Notes: generated from the letters alone by a model not told the origin. Shown: positions 1-10,314, counted from the first letter of the stretch. The stretch is 64,000 nucleotides of DNA from Desulfobacca sp. (GCA_020725545.1 DYEV01000026.1:62001-126000), one strand, 5' to 3'. Made by a program: numbers and translations.

Positions 1-891
1 GGACGGCGTCTCCAGAACGGCCTGGATGCCGTCCGGGGCCAAGGTGTAATGCCGGGGACGGACATCCACCCCCTGGGCAAAGCCATAGGTCAGCACCGGC
101 ACCCTCAAGAGTCGGCGCAAGCGCTGGCCCCAGGGATCGTCCAGATTCAACACTGCCAGGCCGCCGGCCCCGTTGGCCGTCAAGACCTCGGTAAACAGCC
201 GGCTTTTGGCGGCAAAATAGGACTCCATATCTTGATGGTAATCCAGATGATCCTGGGACAGGTTGGTGAACACGGCCGCGTCAAAGCGGCTGGCATGCAC
301 CCGTTTCAAATCCAGGGCGTGGGAGGAAACCTCCATGATGGCGCAGGAGACCTGCGCGGTGCGCATATCCCGCAGCAGGGTTTGCAGATCCAGGGACTCC
401 GGCGTGGTTACCGGCGACGGCCGCACCTGGCCGCCGAAACGGCAATTGACGGTGCCGATAACCCCCACCTGGGCGCCGCTGGCCTGCCAGATGGCCTCCA
501 GGAGGTAGGAGGTGGTAGTCTTGCCATTGGTCCCGGTAAGGCCGATGAGGGTCAATTCCTGGGAGGGATGGTCCGCCAGCACTGCGGCCATGTGTGCCAA
601 AGCCAAGCGGGTATCCGGCGTGCGGACGTAAACCAAACCCGGCTGCCGGGGCACCTCATCTTCAACCACCACCACCCGCGCTCCCCGGGCAATTGCCTGG
701 GGGATAAACCGATGCCCGTCGGTCTGCAAGCCTTTTAAAGCAACGAAAACATCACCGGGCTGCACCCGGCCGGAATGGTAAGCCAGCCCCGTGACCGGTA
801 CAGACGCGTCCCCGTCAAGCTGCAGGATAGGCAGACCTGCGAGCAACTGTCCCAAAGATTTTTCCGACTGCTGGCATGTCTCCGACAACAA
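1..891 (-). CDS. murE: UDP-N-acetylmuramyl-tripeptide synthetase MurE, C-terminus cut by window edge; probable TTG start
   Basis: Reverse-strand translation reads ...GRVQPGDVFVALKGLQTDGHRFIPQAIARGARVVVVE...LIGLTGTNGKTTTSYLLEAIWQ...; GTNGKTTT Mur ligase P-loop; position downstream of ftsI. Missing from the ORF track because of the non-ATG start and truncation. Confidence 0.85.
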   Translation of the reverse strand, partial: MLSETCQQSEKSLGQLLAGLPILQLDGDASVPVTGLAYHSGRVQPGDVFVALKGLQTDGHRFIPQAIARGARVVVVEDEVPRQPGLVYVRTPDTRLALAHMAAVLADHPSQELTLIGLTGTNGKTTTSYLLEAIWQASGAQVGVIGTVNCRFGGQVRPSPVTTPESLDLQTLLRDMRTAQVSCAIMEVSSHALDLKRVHASRFDAAVFTNLSQDHLDYHQDMESYFAAKSRLFTEVLTANGAGGLAVLNLDDPWGQRLRRLLRVPVLTYGFAQGVDVRPRHYTLAPDGIQAVLETPS

Positions 892-1128
892 CGCTACCTC
901 GTTGGCGTTCCAAGCAATGCAGGCTCTAGGTCAGATACGGTCATTCCCAGAGGCTTGGCCAGTCCAGAAGTTCTGACTCTGCTTCTCTGGTGCCACCGTG
1001 TTCCTGCCCACCAGGCCAGCACACTATGATCAGGGAGAGAATGGAGATTTAGTGCAGGTAGTATTAGCCTACCCAAACTCTCCCACCTTTGCAAGCCCGG
1101 TGGCGGGACAAATCAAAACTTCCTGTTT

Positions 1129-3207
1129 TTACTGGGGTTTAAACTTTACTAAACACTGGTTATTGGCCGGCAACGGTGCTCCTGCTTCCGGTTTCTGCTC
1201 AAAAGCCAACCCTCTGCCCTCGACCTGACAGCGGATGCCGGCATTATGCAGGATGGCAATCACTTCTCTGATCGTTTTACCTTTCAGATTGGGCATTTTT
1301 TTCAAAGGGCCATCGTTAATGGGTACCATCGCCGCCTCGGCCGGCAGCGCAACCGTCAACTTTGGGGCCGGGGACGCCGCTGGGGGCGGCGCCGGATTGG
1401 CAGGTTGGCTATGTTTCACCTGGAGGGTATCGGTGGGCGACGCCGGCTGCGGTTGGGGATAATAGCCTAAAAACCGCAGGACCTGGCCGGCAATCTCCCG
1501 GAAAATCGGGGCCGCGACGGTGCCGCCATAGATGGCCCCTTTCGGTTCATCGACGATGACGACGATGGCCAAAACAGGATTTTCGGCCGGCGTCACCCCG
1601 ATGAAGAGGGAATAATATTTGCTCTTGGAAAAGGCCCGCCCTACTACCTTCTGGGCGGTGCCGGTCTTGCCGGCCACGGTGTAGCCCGGCGGCACGGCCT
1701 CGGTGCCTGTCCCCCCTTGTTCAGTCACCGTTTTCATCATGGCCATTATGGTCCGGGCCGTTTCCGGCGAGATCACCTGACGGACCGGGGTGGGTTGGAA
1801 CTGCTTGACTACCTCCCCTTTCTGGTTGACGATCTCTTTAACCAGCAAAGGCTGCATGAGGATGCCGTCATTGGCCATGGCAGACAGGGCCATGGCTAAT
1901 TGAATGGGGGTGGTGGTAATGCCCTGGCCAAAAGAGACGGTGACCCGGTCAATGAGAGAACGGGAGGACATGATGTTCCGCACCAGACCATAGTTCTCCC
2001 CCGCATAAGTTATGCCGGTGCGCTGCCCGAAGCCAAACCCCTTTAAATAGTGGTCCATTTTCTGGGCGCCCAGCTTCAGGCCGATCTTGGCCGCCCCGAT
2101 ATTGCTGGATTTTTTGATTACCTCCGCCACCGTCAACGACCCGTAGGGATGGACATCGTGGATGACCCCGGCATTGCCGATGGCATATTTGCCATTTTCA
2201 CAATGATATCTGTCCAGCGGCTTTACCACTTTGGCATCCAAGGCCGCGGCAACTGTAAAGATCTTAAAGGTGGAACCGGGCTCCACAGCTACGGTGACAT
2301 TGCGGTTCTGATAAAAATCCTTGCTGTATTTGTTAAAGACATTGGGATCAAAGGGCGGCATTTGGGCCATGGCCAAGACCTCCCCGGTCTGGGGAGCCAC
2401 CACGACGGCAAAGCCACCGGTGGCATGCCATTTCTGGACCCCTTGTTGCAGTTCTTTCTCAGTAATGTATTGAATAGTCCGATCAATGGTCAGAATGAGG
2501 TTGTCGCCGATGGTTTCATCCACCAATTCTTTTTCGCTGGAGAGGACGATTTGACCCCGGGCGTCGATAATATTGAGACTTTTTTGCGGCTTGCCATAGA
2601 TGTACTCATCAAAAAAACGCTCCAGCCCTTCGGCGCCATGTCCATCGGCGTTGCAAAAACCTAATAAAGGACCGGCCAGGGTCCGATGTGGATAATAACG
2701 TTTCGCCTCGGGAATCAGATAAATGGCATCGGGACGGGCTAACTCAGGATTCTCGCCCTCTTTGGCTTTTTTCCTCTGGGCCTTGATTTGCTTGTCATAC
2801 TCCGCTTTATAGTGCTCCACCGCCTCGGCCTGTTGGGGGGTGAGATGGCGTTTGATCCAGACAAAGGGGCGGTCCCGCTCTAAAATCTCCAGGACCGCAG
2901 CCGGCGTCATGCCGATGAGGGGTGCCAGTTTGCGACTAATTTCCTTCTTATCCGGCAGACGTCGGGGGTGGGCCCCTAAAGATTTCACAAATGTACTCAT
3001 GGCCAATTCCGTCCGGTGCCGATCCATGATCGAACCCCGGACCGGCAGGATGGGAAAGTCTTTCTGATACTCCCGCAGGGCCTTTTCCTGCAACATCGGC
3101 CCTTGGACAAATTTTAGATCAATCAGTCGCACCACAATCGCCAGGAAACAAAACCCTAAACCGGCGGCAACCAAAATGATGCGGACTCTGACCCATTTGG
3201 TAAGCAT
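1129..3207 (-). CDS. ftsI: Penicillin-binding protein (FtsI/PBP3-like transpeptidase) with C-terminal PASTA domain
   Basis: SxxK motif EPGSTFKIFT, SSN motif KKSSNIGA, KTGTAQ motif; dcw cluster context; C-terminal PNLKGKTIREVIAILHNAGI PASTA-like segment. Confidence 0.93.
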   Translation of the reverse strand: MLTKWVRVRIILVAAGLGFCFLAIVVRLIDLKFVQGPMLQEKALREYQKDFPILPVRGSIMDRHRTELAMSTFVKSLGAHPRRLPDKKEISRKLAPLIGMTPAAVLEILERDRPFVWIKRHLTPQQAEAVEHYKAEYDKQIKAQRKKAKEGENPELARPDAIYLIPEAKRYYPHRTLAGPLLGFCNADGHGAEGLERFFDEYIYGKPQKSLNIIDARGQIVLSSEKELVDETIGDNLILTIDRTIQYITEKELQQGVQKWHATGGFAVVVAPQTGEVLAMAQMPPFDPNVFNKYSKDFYQNRNVTVAVEPGSTFKIFTVAAALDAKVVKPLDRYHCENGKYAIGNAGVIHDVHPYGSLTVAEVIKKSSNIGAAKIGLKLGAQKMDHYLKGFGFGQRTGITYAGENYGLVRNIMSSRSLIDRVTVSFGQGITTTPIQLAMALSAMANDGILMQPLLVKEIVNQKGEVVKQFQPTPVRQVISPETARTIMAMMKTVTEQGGTGTEAVPPGYTVAGKTGTAQKVVGRAFSKSKYYSLFIGVTPAENPVLAIVVIVDEPKGAIYGGTVAAPIFREIAGQVLRFLGYYPQPQPASPTDTLQVKHSQPANPAPPPAASPAPKLTVALPAEAAMVPINDGPLKKMPNLKGKTIREVIAILHNAGIRCQVEGRGLAFEQKPEAGAPLPANNQCLVKFKPQ

Positions 3208-3212
3208 AGCAG

Positions 3213-3608
3213 TTATCTCAGGATGATCACCTGCTGTGGCTCGGGCGGTGCCATATTATATTTCTCGGCAGCCAGACGCTCAAGGCGGTCCAACGATTGC
3301 AAATGATTCAACTCGACTTTTAACTTCCGCTTCAAATCGTCGAGCTCCTTCTGCTCCCGGTAGAATTGCGAAATCTGATAATTATAGGTGATTACCTGGA
3401 TATGGGACCAAGTAACCAGACAGCCGGTGAGAACTAAGACTGAGGCAAGAGTAAAGATGACGAACAGTTTGCCCAAGCCGAGGTTGGGCACCGTGTAATC
3501 AGGGGCGGGGCGGCGTTGATTGCCCCCCAAAACCTTCTCCAGGGCGATGCTGCGGGCATGAGAGCGGGTCATAAGCTCACTTCCTTCCTTCTGTACGAGT
3601 ACTGCCAT
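3213..3608 (-). CDS. ftsL: Cell division protein FtsL-like
   Basis: Small single-TM protein with coiled-coil region between rsmH and ftsI. Confidence 0.75.
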   Translation of the reverse strand: MAVLVQKEGSELMTRSHARSIALEKVLGGNQRRPAPDYTVPNLGLGKLFVIFTLASVLVLTGCLVTWSHIQVITYNYQISQFYREQKELDDLKRKLKVELNHLQSLDRLERLAAEKYNMAPPEPQQVIILR

Positions 3609-3660
3609 GATAAGCCTCGATATGGCTGGAAAGAACTGTCGCGGTCCCTGAGTGACGAGC

Positions 3661-4581
3661 TTACATCACCTCCTCCCTCGCTGAGTCGGTGCCAGGTGCG
3701 GTCTTGACTACACAGCGCAGTTTGGCACTCCGGGCACTGGGATTCCGTTGAACTTCGGCCGGCGTCGGTCTAAGGGGTTTTTTCTGACAGCGCCGGACCT
3801 GACCGGCCTTTTCCGCCTGCAGAAAAGTATGCTTGACAATGCGGTCCTCCAGGGAATGGTAGGCAATGACCACCAGACGACCCTGGGGTACCAGCGCGGC
3901 TATGGCCTGCGGCAAAAATTCGGCAAGATGTTCCAATTCCTGATTGACGGCCAGACGCAGGGCCTGAAAAACCCGGGTGGCCGGGTGAAGACGACGGGAA
4001 GAGGGTTTGACCGGGATGGCCTGCAAAACCGTTTGGACTAATTGCGCGGTGGTCTGGAAAGGCCTCTGCCGCCGCGCCTGGACCACCCGGCGCGCTATCC
4101 GGCGCGCCCAGCGTTCCTCCCCCAATTCCCAAAAAATCCGGCTTAAGTCGGCCTCGGGCCAGGTATTGAGCAGCTCAGCGGCGGTCTGGGTTTGAGTTTC
4201 CGGATTCATGCGCATGTCCAATGGTTCATCTCCCCCAAAACTGAAACCTCGACCGGAAACCTTCAACTGCTCCATGGAGAGTCCGAGATCGACAAGGATC
4301 CCGGCAACTGCCGTCAGGTGGCACCTCTCCAATACTTCGGTCAATTGTTTGAAATTACAGTGAAAAAGAAGGGCTCGAGATCCGAAAGGCTGCAAACGGG
4401 CCCTGGCTTTGGCCAGATTGACGGGATCCTGATCCAGACCGATCAACCGCCCGGTGGGGGAACTCTGCTGCAGGATGGCCTCGGCATGGCCGCCCAAACC
4501 CACCGTCGCATCCACATACGTCCGGTCCGGTTGCACCTGGAGACCCTGGAGGACCTCCGCCACCATTACCGGCAGATGCAA
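3661..4581 (-). CDS. rsmH: 16S rRNA (cytosine1402-N4)-methyltransferase RsmH
   Basis: MHLPVMVAEVLQGL, DATVGLGGHAEAIL, GRLIGLDQDP, VIAYHSLEDRIVK motifs. Confidence 0.96.
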   Translation of the reverse strand: MHLPVMVAEVLQGLQVQPDRTYVDATVGLGGHAEAILQQSSPTGRLIGLDQDPVNLAKARARLQPFGSRALLFHCNFKQLTEVLERCHLTAVAGILVDLGLSMEQLKVSGRGFSFGGDEPLDMRMNPETQTQTAAELLNTWPEADLSRIFWELGEERWARRIARRVVQARRQRPFQTTAQLVQTVLQAIPVKPSSRRLHPATRVFQALRLAVNQELEHLAEFLPQAIAALVPQGRLVVIAYHSLEDRIVKHTFLQAEKAGQVRRCQKKPLRPTPAEVQRNPSARSAKLRCVVKTAPGTDSAREEVM

Positions 4582-4598
4582 AATGTGATTGTGATTGG

Positions 4599-5033
4599 CT
4601 AGATTCCCAATTCCTTCCGTACCTCATCGCTGTCCATCTCTTCGATCCGGACCATTTCCTGATCCCACTGCTGGCGGTCCCAGATCTCGAAACAGCGGAC
4701 GGCGCCCGCTAACACCACATCCTTGTCGAGTTTAGCGTATTCGCGTAAACTTGGAGGCACAAGAATTCTCCCCTGGCGATCGAATGGACACTCATACGCC
4801 CCGGAGACGAAAAATCTTTGGAAAGAGCGGAACTTCTTGTCGAGGATGGAAAGCTGGCTGAGGCGCCCCTCAATAACTTCCCACTCTGATTGGGGAAAGG
4901 CGATTAAATACCCGTCCAGGTTGGTGACAATGAGGTGCTCTTCATGACGCTCCCTAAGGATTTCCCGGTAGCGCGGCGGGATGGTGATGCGCCCTTTGTC
5001 ATCCATGACGTGGAAAAAGCGCCCCCTGAACAA
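4599..5033 (-). CDS. mraZ: Transcriptional regulator/division protein MraZ
   Basis: MFRGRFFHVMDDKGRITIPPRYRE; first gene of dcw cluster. Confidence 0.95.
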   Translation of the reverse strand: MFRGRFFHVMDDKGRITIPPRYREILRERHEEHLIVTNLDGYLIAFPQSEWEVIEGRLSQLSILDKKFRSFQRFFVSGAYECPFDRQGRILVPPSLREYAKLDKDVVLAGAVRCFEIWDRQQWDQEMVRIEEMDSDEVRKELGI

Positions 5034-5047
5034 TGTGGCCCCCTATT

Positions 5048-5083
5048 CCCCATTTTGCTCCACATAAAACCACTTTCTCCCAC
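5048..5083 (-). promoter_or_regulatory. Candidate MraZ operator: four GTGGN-type boxes at 10-bp period
   Basis: Minus strand GTGGG-agaaa-GTGGT-tttat-GTGGA-gcaaa-ATGGG immediately upstream of mraZ. Confidence 0.65.
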
Positions 5084-5741
5084 TGGTGATCAAAATACGG
5101 TGATTCTCGGGGGATGTCAAGAAAATAATGCTTTTGTGAAAAAATTCATTTATGGTTTTCCGCAAAGGGATATTTTCGTCGAACTTCTGCGAAATGTTTT
5201 ACAACTAGGCAAATATTATTATTGAATAGTCTTGGTGAGATTGTCCATCTTTGGGGGGCTAAAAATTTCCCACCGGGCAGGAGTCTTGTATTATCAAAGA
5301 AATAGCAAGTCGCATTTCAAGTTTTGAGAAACTGCCCAGATGGTGAATCATTGTTAGTTGTCAGCAAATCCACTAGGGCTGGCCATCTTGCCAGCCCCGG
5401 GCTCCCAAAAATATCGAGGGCCGATGTTTGTCGGGGGCCCCACATGTCCGCCCACAACCCTGCTGTTCGTGGGGTTGGCCCGGCCAAATCGTCCCAGAAG
5501 ATATTTTTTGCTGTTGGCGCCGATCTGGGCGCGCCCAATTGTGCCAGTTGCCTGGCGCCATCTCCCGTTTCTTATGGTATACTGTAGTTACCGAGGCACA
5601 ATGCCCGTCCTGAGGACACGATTCTTTTCAATTCCCTCTGTTCATGCCAACCTTGCCGTGCGCCCGGGGCTGCCGGATAAGAACGCGGTCGCCCCTGGGG
5701 ATTTTGGTGGCAAAGACGGATGACTTGGCAATAGGCAGACC

Positions 5742-7232
5742 ATGTGGAAAAGACTGAGCCTGCAGAGTCGTATTTTTATTCTTTTGGGGGCGCTCATCCT
5801 GACGGCGGTGGCCGGCGGCCTGGTCACCGTCTGGCATACCGACGCCATTGATTCCCTGGTGACCGACCTCATCAATCAGAATGTGGCATCTTACCAGGCT
5901 GCGGAGCGGCTGGAGTCGTCCCTCCTCCGCCAGAAAGGCTATGTGACGTATTTCTCCCTGGATCAGGATCCAGAGTGGCTGAAAAAGTTGGAGGAACATC
6001 ACCAGGATTTTCTGGTATGGCTGGAGCGGGCCAAGGCTTCGGCCAACAATCCTTTTATGTCAGGGTTGATGGAGGAAATCGGCGAATTCTACACAAAATA
6101 TCGGCAAGGCCGCGATCAGGTGATAGCCTTCTATCAGCAGGGTCAACGGGAGGCCGGCGCCGAGCTGCATCGTCAACTCCGGCAGCAGTTTCAAGAGCTT
6201 TTTCAACTTTGTGATCGCTATAAATTGATCCATGAACGCCGCATTGCCGAAGCCAAGCTGGTGAGTCGCTTTCAGGCCAAGGTTATTACTCATACTGCTT
6301 TGGCTCTGATCCCCGGCATCGCCGTCCTGGGGCTCCTCCTCGGCTATACCCTCGTCAAACAAATTCTGGGTCCCATCCGGGAACTGTTGCGGGAGACGAA
6401 TCCGACCGACTTGGCCAATCCGGCTCTGAATGAGGTACAAGCCTTGAGCCAGGAAGTCCACACCCTGCGCGAAGATGTGGATCTAGCCCAATCCCAGTTG
6501 AAGAGAAGTCAGGTGACTTTGGTGCAATCGGAGAAGCTGGCCATGGTGGGAAAATTGGCGGCCGGCGTGGCCCACAGCATTCGCAATCCCCTCACTTCGG
6601 TGAAGATGCGCTTGTACTCAATGCGGCGCCTCCTGAATCTGACGCCGGAACAACAGGAAGACCTGGAGGTGATTTCCCAGGAGATCCGCCATATTGATAC
6701 CATTGTCAGGAATTTCTTGGAATATTCCCGGCCGCCGAAACTGAAGATGCAACAGATCAGCCCGTCCACGGTGGTGGATTGGGCCCTGACGCTCCTCCGG
6801 CCCCGCCTGGAATCCTTTCAGGTGGCGGTAACGGTGCAGCGCCGCCAGCCCTTGCCGGAAATCTGGGCCGACCCGGACCAGTTAAAGGAAGTTTTGGTCA
6901 ACCTGATGGTGAATGCCTGTGAGGCCATGGAGAAAAACGGCCAGATTACCATTATTGAGGAGGAAGATTTTCTGGCTGGCATCGGTCGGGTGGTACGGAT
7001 CCGGCTGCAGGATAGCGGCCCTGGCATCCCCCCGGCGATCCAGGATAAAATTTTTCAACCGTTTTTTTCCAGCAAAGAGGAAGGCACCGGTTTGGGTCTT
7101 AGCATTGCGGCCCGTATCATCGAAGAACACGGCGGCAGCATCCGGATGGAATCCCGGCCGGGGCAGGGGGCCGCTTTTATCCTGACGTTGCCTCTGAGAA
7201 AGATGAGATATGGGAACCATCTTAATAGTTGA
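5742..7232 (+). CDS. Membrane sensor histidine kinase
   Basis: N-terminal TM, periplasmic helical domain, second TM, HisKA (AAGVAHSIRNPLTSV), HATPase N/G boxes (NLMVNACEAM, GTGLGLSIAARIIEEHGG). Confidence 0.93.
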   Translation: MWKRLSLQSRIFILLGALILTAVAGGLVTVWHTDAIDSLVTDLINQNVASYQAAERLESSLLRQKGYVTYFSLDQDPEWLKKLEEHHQDFLVWLERAKASANNPFMSGLMEEIGEFYTKYRQGRDQVIAFYQQGQREAGAELHRQLRQQFQELFQLCDRYKLIHERRIAEAKLVSRFQAKVITHTALALIPGIAVLGLLLGYTLVKQILGPIRELLRETNPTDLANPALNEVQALSQEVHTLREDVDLAQSQLKRSQVTLVQSEKLAMVGKLAAGVAHSIRNPLTSVKMRLYSMRRLLNLTPEQQEDLEVISQEIRHIDTIVRNFLEYSRPPKLKMQQISPSTVVDWALTLLRPRLESFQVAVTVQRRQPLPEIWADPDQLKEVLVNLMVNACEAMEKNGQITIIEEEDFLAGIGRVVRIRLQDSGPGIPPAIQDKIFQPFFSSKEEGTGLGLSIAARIIEEHGGSIRMESRPGQGAAFILTLPLRKMRYGNHLNS

Positions 7233-8640
7233 CGACGATCCCCAATTGCGCCTCAGTTTCAGCAAACTTCTGGCCGCTGAAGGACATACGGTGGCCACGG
7301 CCGCCGATGGGGAAGCGGCCATTGCCCTGGTGCGCCAGCAGCCCCCGGAACTGGTGATCATGGATATCCGTATGCCAGGCCTGAACGGCTTGGAGGCCTT
7401 TCAGGCGATCCACGCCCTGCAGCCGAAGCTGCCGGTGATTATCATGACGGCCTTTGGCACCACGGAAACGGCTATCGAGGCCACCAAAATGGGGGCCTAT
7501 GACTATATCCTGAAGCCTTTTGAAGTACCAGATATTCTCGCCACCATCAACCAGGCCCTGGAAGCCGGGCGCATCATGCGCTCCAAAGTGGAAGTGGATC
7601 GGGATCCCGCCACCGCCCAGGGAGAGGCTATCATCGGTCGCAGCCGGCCCATGCAGGAGGTCTATAAAGCCATCGGTCGGGTGGCCCCCACGGATGCCAC
7701 CGTGCTGCTGCGGGGAGAATCCGGCACCGGCAAGGAACTGGTGGCCCGGGCCATCTATCAACACAGCCTGCGGGCCGACAAACCCTTTCTGGTCATTAAC
7801 TGCGTGGCCATTCCCGAGACCTTGCTGGAGTCCGAACTGTTCGGTTTCGAAAAGGGGGCCTTCACCGGGGCTTTGACCCGCCGGGTGGGCAAGATCGAAC
7901 AGGCCCACGGCGGCACAGTCTTTTTGGATGAAATCGGCGACATGCCCTTCAGCATTCAGGCCAAGATCCTCCGTCTGCTCCAAGAGAAAAGCATCGAACG
8001 CTTGGGCGGCCGTGACCCCATCCCCGTGGACGTCCGGATTATTGCCGCCACGAATCGTGATCTGGAGACGGCTTTGGCCGAAGGGCGCTTTCGGGAAGAC
8101 CTCTACTACCGGCTCAAAGTCGTCACCATCTGGCTGCCGCCCTTGCGGGAAAGGCTGGATGATATCCCCGCCCTGGCCGAATATTTCCTGGGCCGTTTTG
8201 CTCTGGAAATGGGCCTGAACAACCCGGGTATGACGCGGGAGGCCAAAGAAGTCCTGCGGCAGTACCAATGGCCGGGAAACGTCCGGGAATTGGCCAACAC
8301 CATTCAAAAGGCTTTAATCTTCAGCCGGGGCTACCTGATCCGCCCGGAAGAGGTCTCCCAACTCATCAGCAGCGTTGCCAAGGCAGCATCCGACAAAGAT
8401 ATTTTGACCTGCCTGCAGCAGTGGGTCCGGGAGGAATTGCTGCGCGGTCCTGAAGAGAATGCCTTTGAGGTCTTTATGGACCGCTTTGCCAGTATTCTGG
8501 TGAGTGAAGCCCTCGAACTCACAGCCGGCAATCGGACTCGGGCTGCCAAACTCCTGGGCCTCTCCCGCCCTACCCTGCAAGCCAAAATTGATAAATACCG
8601 CCTCCGGGTGCAAACCTCCATCAGAGCTGATGAGGATTAA
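7210..8640 (+). CDS. Sigma-54-dependent NtrC-family response regulator
   Basis: Receiver domain (ILIVDDDPQLRL, VIMDIRMP), AAA+ GESGTGKE, GAFTGA loop, Fis-type HTH; overlaps the upstream kinase gene. Confidence 0.96.
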   Translation: MGTILIVDDDPQLRLSFSKLLAAEGHTVATAADGEAAIALVRQQPPELVIMDIRMPGLNGLEAFQAIHALQPKLPVIIMTAFGTTETAIEATKMGAYDYILKPFEVPDILATINQALEAGRIMRSKVEVDRDPATAQGEAIIGRSRPMQEVYKAIGRVAPTDATVLLRGESGTGKELVARAIYQHSLRADKPFLVINCVAIPETLLESELFGFEKGAFTGALTRRVGKIEQAHGGTVFLDEIGDMPFSIQAKILRLLQEKSIERLGGRDPIPVDVRIIAATNRDLETALAEGRFREDLYYRLKVVTIWLPPLRERLDDIPALAEYFLGRFALEMGLNNPGMTREAKEVLRQYQWPGNVRELANTIQKALIFSRGYLIRPEEVSQLISSVAKAASDKDILTCLQQWVREELLRGPEENAFEVFMDRFASILVSEALELTAGNRTRAAKLLGLSRPTLQAKIDKYRLRVQTSIRADED

Positions 8641-8799
8641 ATTCGCAGGAGCCCCTGCCCCGCCTGCCCCCCGCCTTGAGAAAGCCCAGGTTTACAACTT
8701 GTAAAAAAAACCGACAGAATTTCTTTGCAGCAAATTGCCTGTCATACTTATTTAATAATTATATCAATTTATTATCTCTTGCCAGGTCTTGTTTCTGCT

Positions 8800-8815
8800 T
8801 GGTATCGTTGTTGCA
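8800..8815 (+). promoter_or_regulatory. Candidate sigma-54 (-24/-12) promoter
   Basis: tGGtatcgttgttGCa: GG and GC separated by exactly 10 nt, 42 nt upstream of ORF 8857. Confidence 0.4.
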
Positions 8816-8856
8816 GAAGTATCTGTGGCGAATACTGAGAGGAAAGGTCCGGATTC

Positions 8857-9252
8857 TTGCAGCCAGCGCGCCTCCTGCTTGCTGATCGGAATCGTCACGT
8901 CCGGGAGTTTCTCAAGCGGGAATTGGAAACAGAAGGCCACACGGTGGCCATAGCCAGATCAGCCCAGGAAATATTGACGGTTCTGGGGGGCGGAGAGAAG
9001 TTTGATCTCCTGATTCTGGACCTGGAAGTGCCGTATGTGGTGGAAGCCAACCTCCTGACCCAGTTGCAAACCTTTTATCCCACCTTGCCCCTCCTGATCC
9101 ATTCCTTTCAACCTGACAACCCCCAGGCCTTGGCCGCCTACCACAATGCCATTTTTTTAGAAAAAAATGAAGACCCGGCCCAATTGAAAAAAACGGTGGC
9201 CGCCCTGCTCAAGAAAAGGGAGGAGCGCCATGGGAGAAGGGAATGGGGCTAA
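8857..9252 (+). CDS. Stand-alone response regulator receiver domain protein
   Basis: RLLLADRNRHVREFLKREL, phospho-acceptor LLILDLEVP, conserved Lys in FLEKNED; no output domain. Confidence 0.8.
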   Translation: MQPARLLLADRNRHVREFLKRELETEGHTVAIARSAQEILTVLGGGEKFDLLILDLEVPYVVEANLLTQLQTFYPTLPLLIHSFQPDNPQALAAYHNAIFLEKNEDPAQLKKTVAALLKKREERHGRREWG

Positions 9253-9275
9253 GGTTCGGAAGGGCAGATTTTTTC

Positions 9276-9302
9276 AGGCCGGTCCATGTATCCGGCCTTT
9301 TG
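9276..9302 (+). terminator. Hairpin terminator between convergent genes
   Basis: AGGCCGG-tccatgta-TCCGGCCT followed by TTT. Confidence 0.6.
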
Positions 9303-9306
9303 ACTC

Positions 9307-10314
9307 TTACCAGAATAACTTCAGGGCCATCAGCACTATGGTGACAAAGAAGAGGCCGGCAAAGAGGAGCTGCCAGATCGGATGGGTCAGACGGCGTTGC
9401 AAAGCCGCCCCGATCTGGCTGCCCACAATGCTGGCCAGCAACAGGATCACCACCAGGACCAGCTCCACATTGCCTTTGAGGCTATGGGTTAACGTCCCAT
9501 AAAGAGAGGAGAGGAGCAGTTCAAAGAGATTGGTGCCAATGGATACGACCGTGGGCACCCCCAAAACATAGATAAGGGCCGGCATGCGGACAAAACTGCC
9601 GCTGACCCCCAACAGACCGGTCAGGAGGCCGCTGCAGAACCCCACTCCCAACACCACCCACACTGAAATGGAGTCCACGCCAGAGACCGGCAGGGAGATG
9701 AACGGCGGCAGGTTGACCGTCCGGAGGCGGTTGGCCCCTGCAGGTGCCAGGGCCGCGGCAGCCATGGGCGGAGCCTGCCGCTGCAGGGCTACTTTGGCCT
9801 CCCGGAAAACCAGGGAACCGATCCAGGCCAGGAGCAGACCATAGATCAGGGACATGATCAGTTGCAAATAACTGAGGCGCCACCCTCCCAGAGAAAAAAC
9901 GCCGCTGAATTTCAGCAGTTCCAATATGCGGGCACCCAGTTCGACGCCCACAATACTGCCCAAAAACATTAGCAGCCCCAGTTTATAATCCACATAGCCC
10001 TCGCCGCCCTGCCGGACCCTGGCCATGGTGGCCGTACCGATCATCTGGGTCAGGTCGGTGCCTACCGCCACATTATAGGGCACGTGAAATATCAGATTCA
10101 GCCAGGGCGTCATGAAAAAGCCGCCGCCAACGCCGTAGACGCCGGTAAGGAAGCCGACCAATAAGCCCACCAGGATCAGGACCGGCAGGTTGACCATCAG
10201 AAAACCCTGGGCTTGGATGGTATAGAACCAGCCCTGCAGAGGGACGGCCAGCTTGGCCAATTCCGGATAGAAAAAAGTCTGCCAATAACTCGCAATCGGT
10301 AAAGTCAGTTCCAT
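9307..10314 (-). CDS. TSUP family transporter (TauE/SafE-like)
   Basis: Multiple TM helices; VGFLTGVYGVGGGFFMTPWL and CSGLLTGLLGVSGSFVRMPALIYVLGVPTVVSIGTNLFE repeats typical of TSUP. Confidence 0.88.
   Translation of the reverse strand: MELTLPIASYWQTFFYPELAKLAVPLQGWFYTIQAQGFLMVNLPVLILVGLLVGFLTGVYGVGGGFFMTPWLNLIFHVPYNVAVGTDLTQMIGTATMARVRQGGEGYVDYKLGLLMFLGSIVGVELGARILELLKFSGVFSLGGWRLSYLQLIMSLIYGLLLAWIGSLVFREAKVALQRQAPPMAAAALAPAGANRLRTVNLPPFISLPVSGVDSISVWVVLGVGFCSGLLTGLLGVSGSFVRMPALIYVLGVPTVVSIGTNLFELLLSSLYGTLTHSLKGNVELVLVVILLLASIVGSQIGAALQRRLTHPIWQLLFAGLFFVTIVLMALKLFW

Noticed and set aside
49-738. 229-aa plus-strand ORF
   Set aside because: Antisense of murE, whose real frame lacks an ATG start and was therefore missing from the track.
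5317-5723. Overlapping small ORFs in the 700-bp spacer before the histidine kinase
   Set aside because: All frames open by composition, no motifs or RBS; only a small hairpin (GGCTGGC-catctt-GCCAGCC) noted.
7222-8307. 361-aa minus-strand ORF
   Set aside because: Antisense of the NtrC-type regulator gene.
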